From positions 62,001 through 126,000 of the forward strand of contig NZ_BBWU01000016.1 in NCBI RefSeq assembly GCF_000974765.1: a stretch of 64,000 nt of DNA, given 5' to 3'. This document shows, piece after piece, positions 9,468 through 18,887 of the stretch (positions are counted from its first letter, which is position 1; every line of letters starts with the position of its first letter). The DNA is from Sphingomonas changbaiensis NBRC 104936. Lineage in GTDB: Bacteria; Pseudomonadota; Alphaproteobacteria; Sphingomonadales; Sphingomonadaceae. A model generated the notes under the pieces. The model saw only the letters and a program-made list of their open reading frames with translations. It searched no databases and had not been told where the DNA came from. A program made the position numbers and the translations under genes.

Positions 9468-9574
9468 CGAGTGTCCTCGGAACTGTTCAGTTGAAATGAA
9501 AAGGGCGCAGCGAAACCGCCGCGTCCTGCGTCGGGCGCACATAGCGATGTGAGGGTGTGGGGTCAACTGCTCCC

Positions 9575-9700
9575 GTCCCTCTCCCTCCAGGGGAGAGGGA
9601 CAGCGCGCATAAGCGCGCAGGGAGAGGGAATGAAGGTGAAACTCGGCCCCTCTCCCGGTGGCGCTGCGCGCCACCTGCCCTCTCCCCTGAAGGGAGAGGG
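9575..9700. repeat. Family D repeat upstream of rpsT
   Basis: Alternating CCCTCTCCC and GGGAGAGGG arms, with an internal CGCGCATAAGCGCG hairpin, fill the space between rpsT and the acyl-CoA dehydrogenase end. It resembles the units at 7288-7411 and 14858-14986. Confidence 0.75.
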
Positions 9701-9704
9701 CTGA

Positions 9705-10844
9705 TCAGTCCCCCACGCTCAACCGCTCGAACCGGGACAGGTGGTGATCCACACTCCCGAATTGGCCTTCGATCATCGTCGCGCGTTTGAAATAATGGCC
9801 GATCGCCAATTCGTCGGTGATGCCGATCCCGCCGTGGATCTGGACGGCGCTCTGGCCGGTGAACTTGAGGCCCTTGCCGACCTTCGCCTTGGCCTGGCTG
9901 ACCGCCGCCATGCGCTCGGTATCCGGCAGCTCGAGCTTCAGCGTCGCCATCAGCGTCATCGAGGCGGATTGCTCGGCCTCCATGAACATGTCGACCATGC
10001 GGTGCTGAAGCACCTGGAAATCGGCAATCGCGCGGCCGAATTGCTTGCGCTGCTTCGCATAGTCCATCGTGCCTGCGTGCAGGCGGCGCATCACGCCGGT
10101 GCCTTCGGCGCAGACTGCCGCAGTCGCTTCATCGACGATCTTCTCGATCAGCGGCAGCGCGCCGCCTTCCGGGCCGAGCAGCGCCTCGTCGGGAACGCTG
10201 CAATTCTCGAAATAGATTTCAGATGCGCGGAAGCCGTCGACGGTCGGATAGTCGCGACGGACGATGCCCGGACGGTTCGCCTCGACCAGGAACAGCGACA
10301 CGCCGTCCGCATCGCGCTGCCCGCCGCCGGTGCGTGCGGTGACGAGCAGGTGCGTCGCCCAGGGCGCGGCGTAGACGACCGCCTTGTGCCCGTTCAGCAC
10401 CCAACCGGGACCATCCTTCTTCGCCGTGGTGCGGAGATTGTGGAGCTCGTAGCGGCTCTGCGGCTCGGCATAGGCGAAGGCGATGATCGCGTCGCCGCCG
10501 ATGATCTGCGGGATCAGCGCATCGGCCTGAGCGCCGCCGGCGGCCCTCAGCGCGCCACCGCCGATCACGACTGTCTGCAGATAGGGCTCGATCGCGATCG
10601 CTTCGCCCAATTGCTCCATGACGATCATGTTCTCGACCGCCCCGCCGCCGAGGCCACCCTGCTCTTCCGAGAAGGGTGCGCCGAGGATGCCGAGCTCGGT
10701 CGCGAGCGCGCGCCAGATGCCGGGATCGCGCCCCGCGTCCGATGCAATCATCTTGCGACGGGTTTCGAAATCATAGGTGTCGGCCAGGAAGCGCGCGAGC
10801 GTGTCGCGCAGCATTTCCTGCGTTTCGTTGTAGCTGAAGTTCAT
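9705..10844 (-). CDS. Acyl-CoA dehydrogenase, small-subunit type (PimD/FadE-like)
   Basis: A 379-residue flavoprotein-family member expected to oxidise an acyl-CoA to the enoyl-CoA. The N-terminal helical domain starts MNFSYNETQEMLRDTLARFL. The middle domain contains AFAYAEPQSRYEL and the C-terminal domain contains QIHGGIGITDELAIGHYFKR. It lacks the usual C-terminal YGGSNEIQR signature, which is present in the neighbouring enzyme. This suggests an unequal pair like pimeloyl-CoA or steroid side-chain dehydrogenases that work as heteromers. Substrate unknown. The pair is separated by a family A repeat. Confidence 0.82.
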   Translation of the reverse strand: MNFSYNETQEMLRDTLARFLADTYDFETRRKMIASDAGRDPGIWRALATELGILGAPFSEEQGGLGGGAVENMIVMEQLGEAIAIEPYLQTVVIGGGALRAAGGAQADALIPQIIGGDAIIAFAYAEPQSRYELHNLRTTAKKDGPGWVLNGHKAVVYAAPWATHLLVTARTGGGQRDADGVSLFLVEANRPGIVRRDYPTVDGFRASEIYFENCSVPDEALLGPEGGALPLIEKIVDEATAAVCAEGTGVMRRLHAGTMDYAKQRKQFGRAIADFQVLQHRMVDMFMEAEQSASMTLMATLKLELPDTERMAAVSQAKAKVGKGLKFTGQSAVQIHGGIGITDELAIGHYFKRATMIEGQFGSVDHHLSRFERLSVGD

Positions 10845-10865
10845 TGTTATCCGATCCTCCCCACC

Positions 10866-10952
10866 CGGTTTGGCCTGAGCTTGTCGAAGGCCTCCCTTTC
10901 TTCCGCTCGAAGCTGAAAGAAGGGAAGGCTTCGACAGGCTCAGCCCGAACCG
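10866..10952. repeat. Family A inverted repeat between acyl-CoA dehydrogenase genes
   Basis: Arms begin CGGTTTGGCCTGAGCTTG and end with the near reverse complement CAGCCCGAACCG, separated by a short variable loop. Same family as 3792-3882. Confidence 0.88.
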
Positions 10953-10976
10953 AGCTTTGATGCCTTGCGCCGCAGA

Positions 10977-12170
10977 TTAGAGGCCCAGCACCATCTTCGC
11001 GATGATGTTGCGCTGGATCTCGTTCGAGCCGCCATAGATGCTGGTCTTGCGGCCGTTGAAATAGGTCGGCGCTGCACGATGCGCGTAGTCCGGGCCGATC
11101 GGATGCTCGTTATCCCCCTCGCCGAAGCCGCGGAAATAAGGCGCGCCGTAATGGCCGACCGCTTCCAGCGCGAGTTCGGTGATGCGCTGCTGGATCTCGG
11201 TGCCCTTGATCTTCAAGAGCGACGATTCCGGCCCTGGCCCGCGGCCCGACGCTTCGGAGGCGAGCGTGCGCAGCTCGGTATATTCGAGCGCGGTCAGGTC
11301 GATCTCCAGTTCGGCGATCTTGCGCTTGAAGAAGGGGTTGGCGATCAGCGGCTTGTCGCCGTCCATCTCGCTGCGTGCGATATTCTTGATCCGCTCGACG
11401 CCCCGCTTCGAACGGGCCACGCCGGCGATGCCGGTGCGCTCGTGCGCGAGCAGGAATTTGGCGCAGGTCCAGCCCTTATTCTCTTCGTAGATGCGCTGGT
11501 CGACGGGCACGCGCACGTCCTCCAGCCAGACTTCGTTCACCTCATGCTCGCCGCCTAACGTGATGATCGGGCGGACGGTGACGCCCGGCGACTTCATGTC
11601 GATCAGGAGGAAGCTTATGCCTTCCTGCGGCTTGGACTCCGGATCGGTGCGGACGAGGAAGAAACCCCAGTCCGCATGCTGGGCAAGCGTGGTCCAGGTC
11701 TTCTGGCCATTGACGATATAATGGTCGCCGTCGCGGACCGCGCGGGTGCGCAAGCTCGCGAGGTCGGAGCCGGCGCCCGGTTCCGAATAGCCCTGGCACC
11801 ACCAGTCCTCGCCCGACAGGATGCGTGGCAGGAAGCGCGCTTTCTGCTCGGGCGTGCCGAAGGTGTAGATGACGGGCCCGACCATGTTGATGCCGAACGG
11901 CAGGATCGGCAGCGTGTCGGCGCGGGCAAGCTCTTCCGACCAGATAAAGCGCTGCGTTGTCGTCCAGCCGGGGCCGCCATATTCCTTCGGCCAAGCGGGT
12001 GCGATCCAGCCCTGCTTCGCGAGCGCGCGATGCCAGCTGAGGAAATCCTCCTTGGCCAGCTCCTCGCCCTCGTCCTGCTTGCCGCGCAGAGCCTTAGGAT
12101 AATTCTCGGCAATGAAACGCCGCGCTTCCTCGCGGAAGGCCAGATCCTCGGGGCTGAACTCCAGGTCCAT
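10977..12170 (-). CDS. Acyl-CoA dehydrogenase, large-subunit type (PimC/FadE-like)
   Basis: A 397-residue acyl-CoA dehydrogenase. The FAD/substrate segment WCQGYSEPGAGSDLASL and the C-terminal signature TSIYGGSNEIQRNIIAK are both intact. It is the upstream gene of a same-strand pair with 9705-10844, so the two probably form one transcript and perhaps one complex. The annotation as pimeloyl-CoA dehydrogenase large subunit is a family-level guess; chain length or ring substrate cannot be read from the sequence. Confidence 0.87.
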   Translation of the reverse strand: MDLEFSPEDLAFREEARRFIAENYPKALRGKQDEGEELAKEDFLSWHRALAKQGWIAPAWPKEYGGPGWTTTQRFIWSEELARADTLPILPFGINMVGPVIYTFGTPEQKARFLPRILSGEDWWCQGYSEPGAGSDLASLRTRAVRDGDHYIVNGQKTWTTLAQHADWGFFLVRTDPESKPQEGISFLLIDMKSPGVTVRPIITLGGEHEVNEVWLEDVRVPVDQRIYEENKGWTCAKFLLAHERTGIAGVARSKRGVERIKNIARSEMDGDKPLIANPFFKRKIAELEIDLTALEYTELRTLASEASGRGPGPESSLLKIKGTEIQQRITELALEAVGHYGAPYFRGFGEGDNEHPIGPDYAHRAAPTYFNGRKTSIYGGSNEIQRNIIAKMVLGL

Positions 12171-12248
12171 GTCACCTCTCCTTTGAGGAGACGTGTTAGG
12201 CGCAGCTTACGTTAACGGCAAGCGAGCCGGCGCTGCCGCTACGGCATG

Positions 12249-14294
12249 CTAGAGGCGTGGCGGCTCGTCGTCGGGGTCCGGTTGGTCGGGCGGCAGCATG
12301 CGCGATTCGGGCGGCGGTGGCAGGGCTTCGTTCGGATGGGCGGACAGCGTCACGCCGTCCCCATCCGCCGACACGCCGAATTGGACCGGGCCGACGGCCA
12401 CGCTGCCGTCGATGCCGTTCTCGTCGACCTGAATCACCGGTTCCGGATCCTCGTCGACAGGCTCGGGCGCCTGGATCGCGGCGCCGGGGACCGCGTGGCT
12501 CATGAAGTCGCGCCAGACGCGGGCCGGCATGCCGCCGCCGGCGAGGCCCGGCATCGGCTGGTTGTCGTCACGGCCGACCCAGACGCCCACAACCAGATCG
12601 CCGGCAAAGCCGATGAAGAGCGCATCGCGCGCATCCTGGGTGGTGCCGGTCTTGCCGAACGCATCGACAGCCAGCTGCGCATTGCGGCCAGTACCGCGCT
12701 CGACCGTGGCGGAGAGCAGGTCGAGCAGCATGTCGCGCTCGCGGCCGCTCAGGCGCTTCGGCCGGTTCCAGAGCGTCGCGATCCAGCCCTGTTGTTCCTT
12801 GGGCAGGCCATAGGCGCGGACAGGCAGGTTGTTCCCCGCGACCGCGGCATAAGCGGAGGTCAGCTCGAGCAGCGTCACGCCCGACGTGCCGAGCGCGAGG
12901 CTGGGCGTGTCCGCGAGCGGGCTGGTGATGCCCAGGTCGCGCGCCGCCTGGATCACCGCCTTGCGCCCGACCTGGTCGGCAAGGCGCACGGCGGCGACGT
13001 TGCTGGACCGCGCGAACGCACGGCGCAGCGGAATCTCGCCCAGATACCGGCCGTCGCTGTTGGTCGGCGACCAGCCGTCGATCGTGACCGGCTTGTCCAG
13101 CACCGTCGAATCCGGGGTCATGCCGGCGCGGATCGCGGCGAGATAGACGAACAGTTTGAAGGTGGAGCCGGGCTGGCGCCGCGCCTGGGTGACCCGATTG
13201 AACGGGCTGTCGCCATAATCGCGGCCGCCGACCATGGCGACGACGCGCCCGTCCGGCCGCATCGCGACCAGCGCCATCTGCGCGCCGCGGATCGCACCGC
13301 GCCGGACCGCAGCCTCGGCGAGTTTCTGCAGGCGATTGTCGAGCGTGGTCTGAATATCCTGCCGCTCATAAACGGCGCCCGCCTGATCGCGCGCGGCGGG
13401 CATCACCCAGTCGGCGAAATAGGTGCCGGTCGGCATCTCGGCTTCGTGCCGGACCTTGAGGCGGACCGGCGGCTGGCTGTGCGCCTGCTTCTGCGTGATG
13501 AAGCCGGCATCGGCCATCGCCTGCAACACCACCCTGCCCCGCGCCCGCGCGCCCGACAGATTGTGGGTCGGTGCGAGCCGCGACGGCGCCTTGACGAGGC
13601 CGGCGAGCAGCGCCGCCTGGCCGATCGTCAGATCCTCCGGCTCGCGACTGAAATAGTGACGGGCGGCGGCACGGATGCCGTAGACGTTGTCGCCGAAATA
13701 GACGTTCGACAGATAGCGTTCGAGGATTTCCTGTTTCGTCAGCCAAGCCTCGAGCCAGAAGGCGATCAGCGCCTCCCGCCCCTTGCGGCCGAAGCTGCGG
13801 TCATTCGACAGGAACACGCCCTTGGCGAGCTGCTGCGTGATCGTGCTGCCGCCTTCGCGCACGCCGCCGGCGAGCAGGTTATGCCAGGCGGCGCGAGCGA
13901 TCCCGATCGGGTCGACGCCCCAATGACTGTAATAGCGCCGGTCCTCGATCGCGATGAAGGCGTTCGGCACGTGCTTCGGCAGTTCGGAGAGCTTGACCGG
14001 CTGTGCGACGAGCGCCCCCTTGCGCGCGATCGGCGTGCCGTCGTCGGCGACAAGCGTGATGCTGGGCGGCGCGATCGGCTGGAGCGAGCGCGACAGCGGC
14101 GCCGTGATCGCGAGCCAGCCGAGCAGCAGCATGAAGAAGGCAACGATCCCGGCAGCGACGTAGCGCTTCTTGATCCAGCGCCGGCGGGGGGGCGGCTCGC
14201 CTTCTGGCGGCAGCGGATCGAGCGGGGCAAACGGCTCCAGCTCGTCCGACTGCTCAATCAAATCGTCATCGTAGCGCATGCGCCGGTCCGCCAA
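12249..14294 (-). CDS. Class A penicillin-binding protein (transglycosylase/transpeptidase, PBP1a family)
   Basis: A 681-residue bifunctional cell-wall polymerase. A basic cytoplasmic tail precedes one transmembrane helix (about 44-64). The GT51 domain has the catalytic FIAIEDRRYYSHWG (Glu117) and GGSTITQQLAKG. The transpeptidase domain has the active-site motif GSTFK (Ser377), an SSN motif and KTGTT. The C-terminus is a Pro/Asp-rich tail. The start may be ATG 14294 or ATG 14279, five codons in. It appears monocistronic. Which housekeeping PBP1 (mrcA or pbpC type) it represents is not resolved; the full transpeptidase domain and acidic tail favour PBP1A. Confidence 0.88.
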   Translation of the reverse strand: MADRRMRYDDDLIEQSDELEPFAPLDPLPPEGEPPPRRRWIKKRYVAAGIVAFFMLLLGWLAITAPLSRSLQPIAPPSITLVADDGTPIARKGALVAQPVKLSELPKHVPNAFIAIEDRRYYSHWGVDPIGIARAAWHNLLAGGVREGGSTITQQLAKGVFLSNDRSFGRKGREALIAFWLEAWLTKQEILERYLSNVYFGDNVYGIRAAARHYFSREPEDLTIGQAALLAGLVKAPSRLAPTHNLSGARARGRVVLQAMADAGFITQKQAHSQPPVRLKVRHEAEMPTGTYFADWVMPAARDQAGAVYERQDIQTTLDNRLQKLAEAAVRRGAIRGAQMALVAMRPDGRVVAMVGGRDYGDSPFNRVTQARRQPGSTFKLFVYLAAIRAGMTPDSTVLDKPVTIDGWSPTNSDGRYLGEIPLRRAFARSSNVAAVRLADQVGRKAVIQAARDLGITSPLADTPSLALGTSGVTLLELTSAYAAVAGNNLPVRAYGLPKEQQGWIATLWNRPKRLSGRERDMLLDLLSATVERGTGRNAQLAVDAFGKTGTTQDARDALFIGFAGDLVVGVWVGRDDNQPMPGLAGGGMPARVWRDFMSHAVPGAAIQAPEPVDEDPEPVIQVDENGIDGSVAVGPVQFGVSADGDGVTLSAHPNEALPPPPESRMLPPDQPDPDDEPPRL

Positions 14295-14365
14295 ACGGAA
14301 ACCCTAGCTGTCCTATGTCGCTACTACAGTGAATAGGGGCTGACGAACAGCCCCTTTCCCACTGA

Positions 14366-14788
14366 TCAGCCGACGATTTCTTCCGGTTTGAAGAAATAGG
14401 CGATCTCGATCGCCGCGTTCTCGTCGGAGTCGGAGCCGTGCACCGAATTGGCTTCGATCGATTCGGCGAGCTCCTTGCGGATCGTGCCCGGCTCGGCGTT
14501 GGCGGGGTTGGTCGCGCCCATGATGTCGCGGTTGCGCTGCACGGCGTTCTCGCCTTCCAGTACCTGCACGACGACCGGGCCGGAGATCATGAATGACACG
14601 AGGTCATTGAAGAACGGGCGCTCCTTGTGAACCGCGTAGAAGCCTTCGGCCTGTTCCTTGGTCATGCGGATACGCTTGGACGCGACGACGCGCAGGCCGG
14701 CGTCTTCCAGCATTTTAGTGACGGCGCCGGTCAGGTTGCGGCGGGTCGCATCGGGCTTGATGATCGAAAAGGTGCGGTTCGCGGCCAT
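14366..14788 (-). CDS. ndk: Nucleoside diphosphate kinase
   Basis: A 140-residue enzyme that equilibrates nucleoside di- and triphosphates using ATP. The start [18 protein letters not shown] and the catalytic histidine in [12 protein letters not shown] near the C-terminus are diagnostic. ATG 14788 is chosen by family alignment; the open frame to 14995 runs into a repeat. Length is standard. Confidence 0.96.
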   Translation of the reverse strand: MAANRTFSIIKPDATRRNLTGAVTKMLEDAGLRVVASKRIRMTKEQAEGFYAVHKERPFFNDLVSFMISGPVVVQVLEGENAVQRNRDIMGATNPANAEPGTIRKELAESIEANSVHGSDSDENAAIEIAYFFKPEEIVG

Positions 14789-14857
14789 GGCCGTGTGCTC
14801 CGTGTTCTGAACTGTTGGAGAGTGGGCGCCCGTTAGCGGGGACGTGCCGCAGACGCA

Positions 14858-14986
14858 ACTCCCCCCCTGAAAGGGAGGGGTTGGGGGTGGGTGGCGAGCG
14901 ATAGCGAGCGCCAAACCCGGCGTACGGAGTTTCGCTCGGCCTGCGGCCGATACCCACCCCTTGCCCCTCCCTTGCAGGGGAGGGGA
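14858..14986. repeat. Family D-like inverted repeat between ndk and pepA
   Basis: CTCCCCCCCTGAAAGGGAGG at the left and CCCCTCCCTTGCAGGGGAGG at the right flank a segment with a GGGTGGGTGGCGAGCG arm whose reverse complement TACCCACCCC recurs near the right end. It is built like the other CCCTCTCCC elements but with a divergent core. Confidence 0.7.
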
Positions 14987-14991
14987 TCGGG

Positions 14992-16443
14992 TCACTTCTC
15001 GTAATTATCCGCGATGAAGCGGTCGAGCAGGCGGACGCCGTAGCCGGTGGCGCCTTTTTCCCAGGTGGCGCCGGGCTTGGCCGACCAGACCATGCCGGCG
15101 ATGTCGAGATGGGCCCAGCGCACGCCTTCTTCGATGAAGCGCTGCAGGAACTGGGCGGCCGTGATAGAACCGGCCTCGCGCGGACCGATATTCTTCATGT
15201 CGGCGATCTGGCTGTCGAGCAGCTTGTTGTAGGCGTCGCCCAACGGCATCCGCCAGAGCTTGTCGCCGACTTCGCGTCCGGCCGCCAGAAGCTGGTCGGC
15301 GAGGCTGTCGTCGTTCGCGAACATGCCGCCATGCTCGTGGCCGAGGCTGATCACCATCGCACCGGTCAGGGTCGCCAGGTCGACGATCGTCTTCGGCTTG
15401 TAATTACGTTGCACCCAGGTGAGCGCGTCGGACAGAACGAGGCGGCCTTCCGCATCGGTATTCAGCACTTCGACCGTCTGGCCGGACATCGTGGTGACAA
15501 TGTCGCCGGGACGCTGGGCGTTGCCGTCGGGCATGTTCTCGACCAGCCCGCAGACGCCCACGACGTGCGCTTTGGCCTTGCGGCCCGCGAGCGCCTTCAT
15601 TGCACCGGCGACAGCGCCGGCGCCGCCCATGTCCCACTTCATGTCTTCCATGCCGGGCCCGGGCTTCAGCGAAATGCCGCCGGTGTCGAAGGTCACGCCC
15701 TTGCCGACGAACGCCACCGGCTCCTTCTGCGCGCCGCCGGTGCCGTCCCACCGCATCACGAGCAATTGGCCCTCGCGCGCCGAGCCCTGGCTGACGCCGA
15801 GCAGCGCCCCCATGCCGAGCGCGCGCATCCGCTCTTCGCCCAGCACGGTGATCTCGACACCCATATCGGCGAGGTGACGGCAGCGTTCGACGAAGCTCTC
15901 GGGATAGAGAATGTTGGGCGGCAGCGAGACGAGCTCGCGCGTCAACGCCACACCTTCGACCACGGCATGGTTCTGTTCCCAGCCGCTGCCATCCGCGCCG
16001 ACGATGACGAAATCCTTCAGCGTCGGCTGCTGCTTCGGCGGCAGCTTGGTCCGGTACGTATCGATCCGCCACGCACGCAGCGCCGCCGCGGTCGCGAGCC
16101 GAGTCGCCGCTTCGGGCGATGCATTCGCCGTGCTCAAGTCGACGACCAAGGTCTCGGTGCCGGACGTGAGCAGCCGGGCGACCAGAGCGCTGCCCGCCTT
16201 TTCATAATCCGCAGGCTCGCCCTTGCCCGTGCCGACGATCAGCAGCCGGCGCGTCGCACCTTCGTCCTGCACGAACAGCTCGACGATCGCGCCCGCCTCG
16301 CCGTCGAAGCGGGCGGCACGCATCGCGTCACGGGCCAGGCCGGCCGCGGCAGACGGCAGCCCGGCGGCCTCGCCATTCTGCGGCGCGACCAGCGCCAGAT
16401 CATAGGAGCCCTGGGGACGAGCGTCGGCGAAACGAACCTGCAT
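14992..16443 (-). CDS. pepA: Leucyl aminopeptidase (cytosol aminopeptidase, M17)
   Basis: A 483-residue two-metal peptidase that removes N-terminal residues from peptides. The M17 signature [14 protein letters not shown] is present, as are [16 protein letters not shown] and [11 protein letters not shown] with metal-binding Asp and Lys residues. The C-terminal domain is complete. It is divergent from lptD with about 155 bp between the starts, which should hold both promoters. Confidence 0.95.
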   Translation of the reverse strand: MQVRFADARPQGSYDLALVAPQNGEAAGLPSAAAGLARDAMRAARFDGEAGAIVELFVQDEGATRRLLIVGTGKGEPADYEKAGSALVARLLTSGTETLVVDLSTANASPEAATRLATAAALRAWRIDTYRTKLPPKQQPTLKDFVIVGADGSGWEQNHAVVEGVALTRELVSLPPNILYPESFVERCRHLADMGVEITVLGEERMRALGMGALLGVSQGSAREGQLLVMRWDGTGGAQKEPVAFVGKGVTFDTGGISLKPGPGMEDMKWDMGGAGAVAGAMKALAGRKAKAHVVGVCGLVENMPDGNAQRPGDIVTTMSGQTVEVLNTDAEGRLVLSDALTWVQRNYKPKTIVDLATLTGAMVISLGHEHGGMFANDDSLADQLLAAGREVGDKLWRMPLGDAYNKLLDSQIADMKNIGPREAGSITAAQFLQRFIEEGVRWAHLDIAGMVWSAKPGATWEKGATGYGVRLLDRFIADNYEK

Positions 16444-16598
16444 CGAGACTTCCTATTCCATACGATTGCCGACACGCCTGTAAGCTTGTCGGCAGCGCCC
16501 GCAACCCCCGGAACGATTTGCAGCGGAAGGGCTTGAGTGCGATAGGCGCCGCACAAGCAAGCCAGACGGCGCGACATTCAGGGTGGTTCGGGGTAGGC

Positions 16599-18842
16599 GT
16601 GAACGCGAAGCGGTTGATCTGGCTGGCGACTGTCGCCTCGTGCTGGTCTGCAGCGGCCCACGCGCAGGATTTGCAAAACCGTGCGGTCGCGCCGCCGCCG
16701 CCCGAGGCCAACCCCGCGCCGGCGCCCGCGAATGAACAGGTCGTCGATTTTTCCGCCGACTCGCTCGAATATCTGAACGACAGCGACACCGTGATCGCGA
16801 GCGGCGACGTGCGGATGTTTCGCGAGGGCAACCGGCTGCGCGCCGACAAAGTGACGTGGAATCGCCAGACCGGCGAAGTCCGCGCCGAAGGTGATGTCGC
16901 CGTCACCAATCCGCAGGGGGACGTGGCGTATGGCGATTCGGTCCAGCTGACGGACACGCTACGCGACGGCGTCGTCGACAATTTGCTGGTGGTGCTGGAA
17001 AGCGGCGGCCGCCTGGCGGCCACGCGCGGCACCCGGCAAGGCAATATCTACACGCTCGACAACGCCGCCTACACCGCCTGCTCGGTCGTCGATTCGAACG
17101 GCTGCCCGAAGCAGCCGAGCTGGAAGATCACCGCCGTCCGCGTCGTCTACGACACTCAGCGGCAGCGTGTGTTCTACAAGGGCGCGCGGCTGCATTTGTT
17201 CGGCCTCTCATTGCTGCCCTTGCCGCTGCTGTCGAATCCGACGGGCAACCAGGGCGGCAACGGCGTATTGGTGCCGGACATCAAGTTCAGCCGGGTCAAC
17301 GGGCTCGAGCTGGCCGTGCCCTATTATTTCAAGCTCGCGCCGAACCGCGATCTGACAATCACGCCGCACATCTACAGCAGCGTACTGCCGGCCATCGAAG
17401 CGCAGTATCGCGCGCTGACCGGCAACGGCGCCTACCAGGTCAGCGGGATCGTGACCGAAAGCCGCCGGCTGCCCGCAGAGCTGGATCCGGGGGCATCCGC
17501 ATCCAGCCGCGACATTCGCGGCTATCTGGACGCCAGCGGGCGTTTCCAGCTCGATCCCAAATGGGACATCAGCGGATCGCTGCGCGTCACGATCGACCGC
17601 ACGTTCCTGCGCCGCTACGACATTTCTCGCGACGACCGGCTGCGCTCGACGATCCGGGCGGAGCGGATCGACAGCGACAGTTATTTCTCGCTGACCGGCT
17701 GGGCGACGCAGACGCTGCGCATCAACGACCCGCAGGGCCAGCAGCCGATTGCCCTGCCCGAGCTCGACTATCGCCGGCGGTTCGACGACCCGCTGCTCGG
17801 CGGGCGCATCGAGCTGCAGTTCAACACGCTCGCGATCGGCCGCACCGAGGGGCAGGACACGCAGCGGGCGTTCGCCAGCTTCAAATGGGACCTGCGGCGG
17901 CTGACGCCCTGGGGCCAGGAAGTGACCTTCACCGCGTTCGGCCGCGGCGATGTCTATCATAGCGACCAGAATGCGCTATCGCCGACGGTCTTCTATCGCG
18001 GCAATCCGGGTTGGGAGAGCCGGGCAATCGGTGCGCTGGCGGTCGATGTGCGCTGGCCGCTGATCGGCGCGGTCGGCAGCGACGGCACCCAGCGGATCAC
18101 GCCGCGCGTGCAGCTGGTCGCGACGCCGCCGATCCGCAACCTGGAAATCCCGAACGAAGACTCGCGCGCGATCGAGCTGGAAGACAGCAACCTGTTCGCG
18201 CTCAATCGCTTCCCGGGCTACGACCGGTTCGAAGACGGCGTGCGGATCACCTATGGCGTCGATTATGCGCTGACGCTGCCGGGCGTCAGCATCGACGCCA
18301 ATGTCGGCCAGAGCTATCGCCTGTCGGATCGTCCGGCACTGTTCCCGGACGGCGTCGGGCTGACCGATAAATTGTCCGACATTGTCGGGCGCACGACGGT
18401 GCGCTTTCACGATTTCGTGTCGCTGACCCATCGCTATCGGCTGGACAAGGACAATCTCGCGGTCCGCCGCAACGAAATCGACGCGACGATCGGCTCGCGC
18501 CAGACCTATCTGCTGGTGGGATATCTGCGGCTCAATCGCGACATCGATACGTCGATCGAGGACTTGCGGGACCGCGAGGAATTACGCCTGGGCGGCCGCG
18601 TGCAGATCGGCCGCTTCTGGTCCGCGTTCGGCTCCACGATCATCGACCTGACCGATCGCAACGAGGATCCGTTTTCGACCGCGGACGGATACCAGCCCGT
18701 CCGGCACCGGCTGGGCATCGCCTATAATGACGATTGTCTTGAGCTTGGCCTGACCTGGCGGCGGGACTATCAGGACACCGGCGACGCGCGGCGCGGCAAT
18801 ACTTTCCTGCTCAGGCTTTCATTCAAGAACCTGGGCCGCTAA
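16599..18842 (+). CDS. lptD: LPS-assembly outer-membrane protein LptD
   Basis: About 747 residues from a GTG at 16599, which puts a clean signal peptide (RLIWLATVASCWSAAAHA) at the N-terminus; the open frame extends back to ATG 16518. The OstA/LptA-type domain (VVDFSADSLEYLNDSDTVIASG) comes first and the large C-terminal LptD beta-barrel follows. LptD with LptE inserts LPS in the outer leaflet; in sphingomonads that carry glycosphingolipids its exact cargo is less clear. It heads the lptD-surA-pdxA-rsmA cluster. Confidence 0.92.
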   Translation: MNAKRLIWLATVASCWSAAAHAQDLQNRAVAPPPPEANPAPAPANEQVVDFSADSLEYLNDSDTVIASGDVRMFREGNRLRADKVTWNRQTGEVRAEGDVAVTNPQGDVAYGDSVQLTDTLRDGVVDNLLVVLESGGRLAATRGTRQGNIYTLDNAAYTACSVVDSNGCPKQPSWKITAVRVVYDTQRQRVFYKGARLHLFGLSLLPLPLLSNPTGNQGGNGVLVPDIKFSRVNGLELAVPYYFKLAPNRDLTITPHIYSSVLPAIEAQYRALTGNGAYQVSGIVTESRRLPAELDPGASASSRDIRGYLDASGRFQLDPKWDISGSLRVTIDRTFLRRYDISRDDRLRSTIRAERIDSDSYFSLTGWATQTLRINDPQGQQPIALPELDYRRRFDDPLLGGRIELQFNTLAIGRTEGQDTQRAFASFKWDLRRLTPWGQEVTFTAFGRGDVYHSDQNALSPTVFYRGNPGWESRAIGALAVDVRWPLIGAVGSDGTQRITPRVQLVATPPIRNLEIPNEDSRAIELEDSNLFALNRFPGYDRFEDGVRITYGVDYALTLPGVSIDANVGQSYRLSDRPALFPDGVGLTDKLSDIVGRTTVRFHDFVSLTHRYRLDKDNLAVRRNEIDATIGSRQTYLLVGYLRLNRDIDTSIEDLRDREELRLGGRVQIGRFWSAFGSTIIDLTDRNEDPFSTADGYQPVRHRLGIAYNDDCLELGLTWRRDYQDTGDARRGNTFLLRLSFKNLGR

Positions 18843-18887
18843 GCCCCCGTTCAGCCGCTCGAGCCCAGAAAGCCGCTTATCCCTTTC

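Noticed and set aside
12246-14336. 696-residue plus-strand open frame across the penicillin-binding protein gene
   Set aside because: It is antisense to a gene with complete GT51 and transpeptidase motifs; composition is shadow-like.
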